In this document: positions 63,814 to 64,000 of the stretch, piece by piece
Numbering within the stretch: the stretch's first letter is position 1
How the letters are laid out: each line of letters starts with the position of its first letter
NCBI GenBank assembly: GCA_944321515.1
Contig: CALULO010000006.1
Coordinates: forward strand, 1 to 64,000
Direction: 5' to 3'
Source of the DNA: an uncultured Atopobiaceae bacterium
GTDB taxonomy: Bacteria > Actinomycetota > Coriobacteriia > Coriobacteriales > Atopobiaceae
DNA length: 64,000 nucleotides
Position numbers and translations under genes: made by a program
The notes under the pieces: model-generated
The model's input: only the letters and a program-made list of their open reading frames with translations
Database searches by the model: none
Told to the model about the DNA's origin: nothing

Positions 63814-64000
63814 TTACTCGAGGCACCAGTTCTCGTAGGAGATGCCCTGGTCGGCGTACTTCTCGCAGAGCTGCTGGACAAAGCCGTCCTCGTCCATGGC
63901 GCGCAGGGTGTCGGTCACCGTGGTGGCGGTGGCGTCGTCGCCCTTCTTGAAGCCGACGGCGTAGTGCTCGGCGGAGAGCTGCTCGTCGAGCTGGGCGTAG
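63814..64000 (-). CDS. Amino-acid ABC transporter substrate-binding protein, C-terminal part
   Basis: The frame, open to the right edge, ends LSAEHYAVGFKKGDDATATT, then VTDTLRAMDEDGFVQQL and ISYENWCLE before the TAA. AVGFKKGD followed by a terminal helix (FVQQLCEKYADQGI) is the usual end of family-3 binding proteins. The start and signal peptide lie outside the window. Confidence 0.88.
   Translation of the reverse strand, partial: YAQLDEQLSAEHYAVGFKKGDDATATTVTDTLRAMDEDGFVQQLCEKYADQGISYENWCLE

Overview
This is a high-GC actinobacterial chromosome segment. Its gene content and style suggest class Coriobacteriia, most likely an Atopobiaceae (Olsenella-like) anaerobe; that placement is inferred from recollection of gene content, not from a marker gene. 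Supporting signs are strong Shine-Dalgarno sequences with many GTG starts, NfnAB-type ferredoxin/NAD(P) flavoproteins, two ECF vitamin/amino-acid transporters with fused EcfA-EcfA' ATPases, a one-chain PurL, and heavy reliance on amino-acid ABC importers and peptidases. I see no insertion sequence, phage gene or CRISPR array.

Layout. 1-390: inverted-repeat array. 391-8363: CyuA-type cysteine desulfidase, divergent from an amino-acid ABC operon (binding protein, permease, ATPase, M20 peptidase), then nadE. 8.5-10.8 kb: groES-groEL. 11-14.2 kb: XRE regulator, then nfnB/nfnA. 14.5-21 kb (minus strand): pth, prs, glmU, a plus-strand tRNA-Gln, a peptidoglycan-binding protein, a polyprenyl synthase and galE. 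21-24.7 kb: two tandem repeat arrays, a secreted Cys-rich protein, an ECF sigma factor, an RsgI-like anti-sigma factor, a CHAP/NlpC-like protein and a 42-bp-period array. 24.7-32.4 kb: malic enzyme, zinc-ribbon protein, hydroxyacid dehydrogenase, EamA exporter, purL. 32.5-35.9 kb: riboflavin ECF transporter under an FMN riboswitch. 36-45.3 kb: murB, trmL, a 40-bp-period array, a peptide deformylase with an altered active site, nth, an HTH-aminotransferase fusion, a YolD-like/Y-family polymerase pair, thpR and recQ. 45.4-48.9 kb: a second ECF transporter preceded by a Trp-rich leader peptide and attenuator. 49-55.6 kb: MarR, DegV, TetR and a large FtsX-type ABC exporter. 55.7-62.3 kb: a compositionally softer block with an XRE regulator, permease, hydantoinase/oxoprolinase, ImmA/IrrE-like zincin and FAD oxidoreductase. 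62.3-64 kb: a second amino-acid ABC importer, cut by the right edge.

How genes work together. Two importers carry their own sensing RNA: FMN for riboflavin, and ribosome stalling at Trp codons for probable tryptophan. The Cys-rich protein, sigma factor, anti-sigma factor and peptidase-like gene look like one envelope-sensing unit. The hydantoinase cluster looks like a transport-plus-ring-opening pathway.

The most unusual non-coding signals are (a) intergenic arrays with near-constant 28, 30, 40 or 42 bp periods, two of which flip orientation at their centre, (b) a shared palindromic element, GAGGTTGCGCRTGCAAA, at three loci, and (c) a dispersed motif, GGCGAGAAGRAC, in many leaders, intergenic gaps and some coding sequences.
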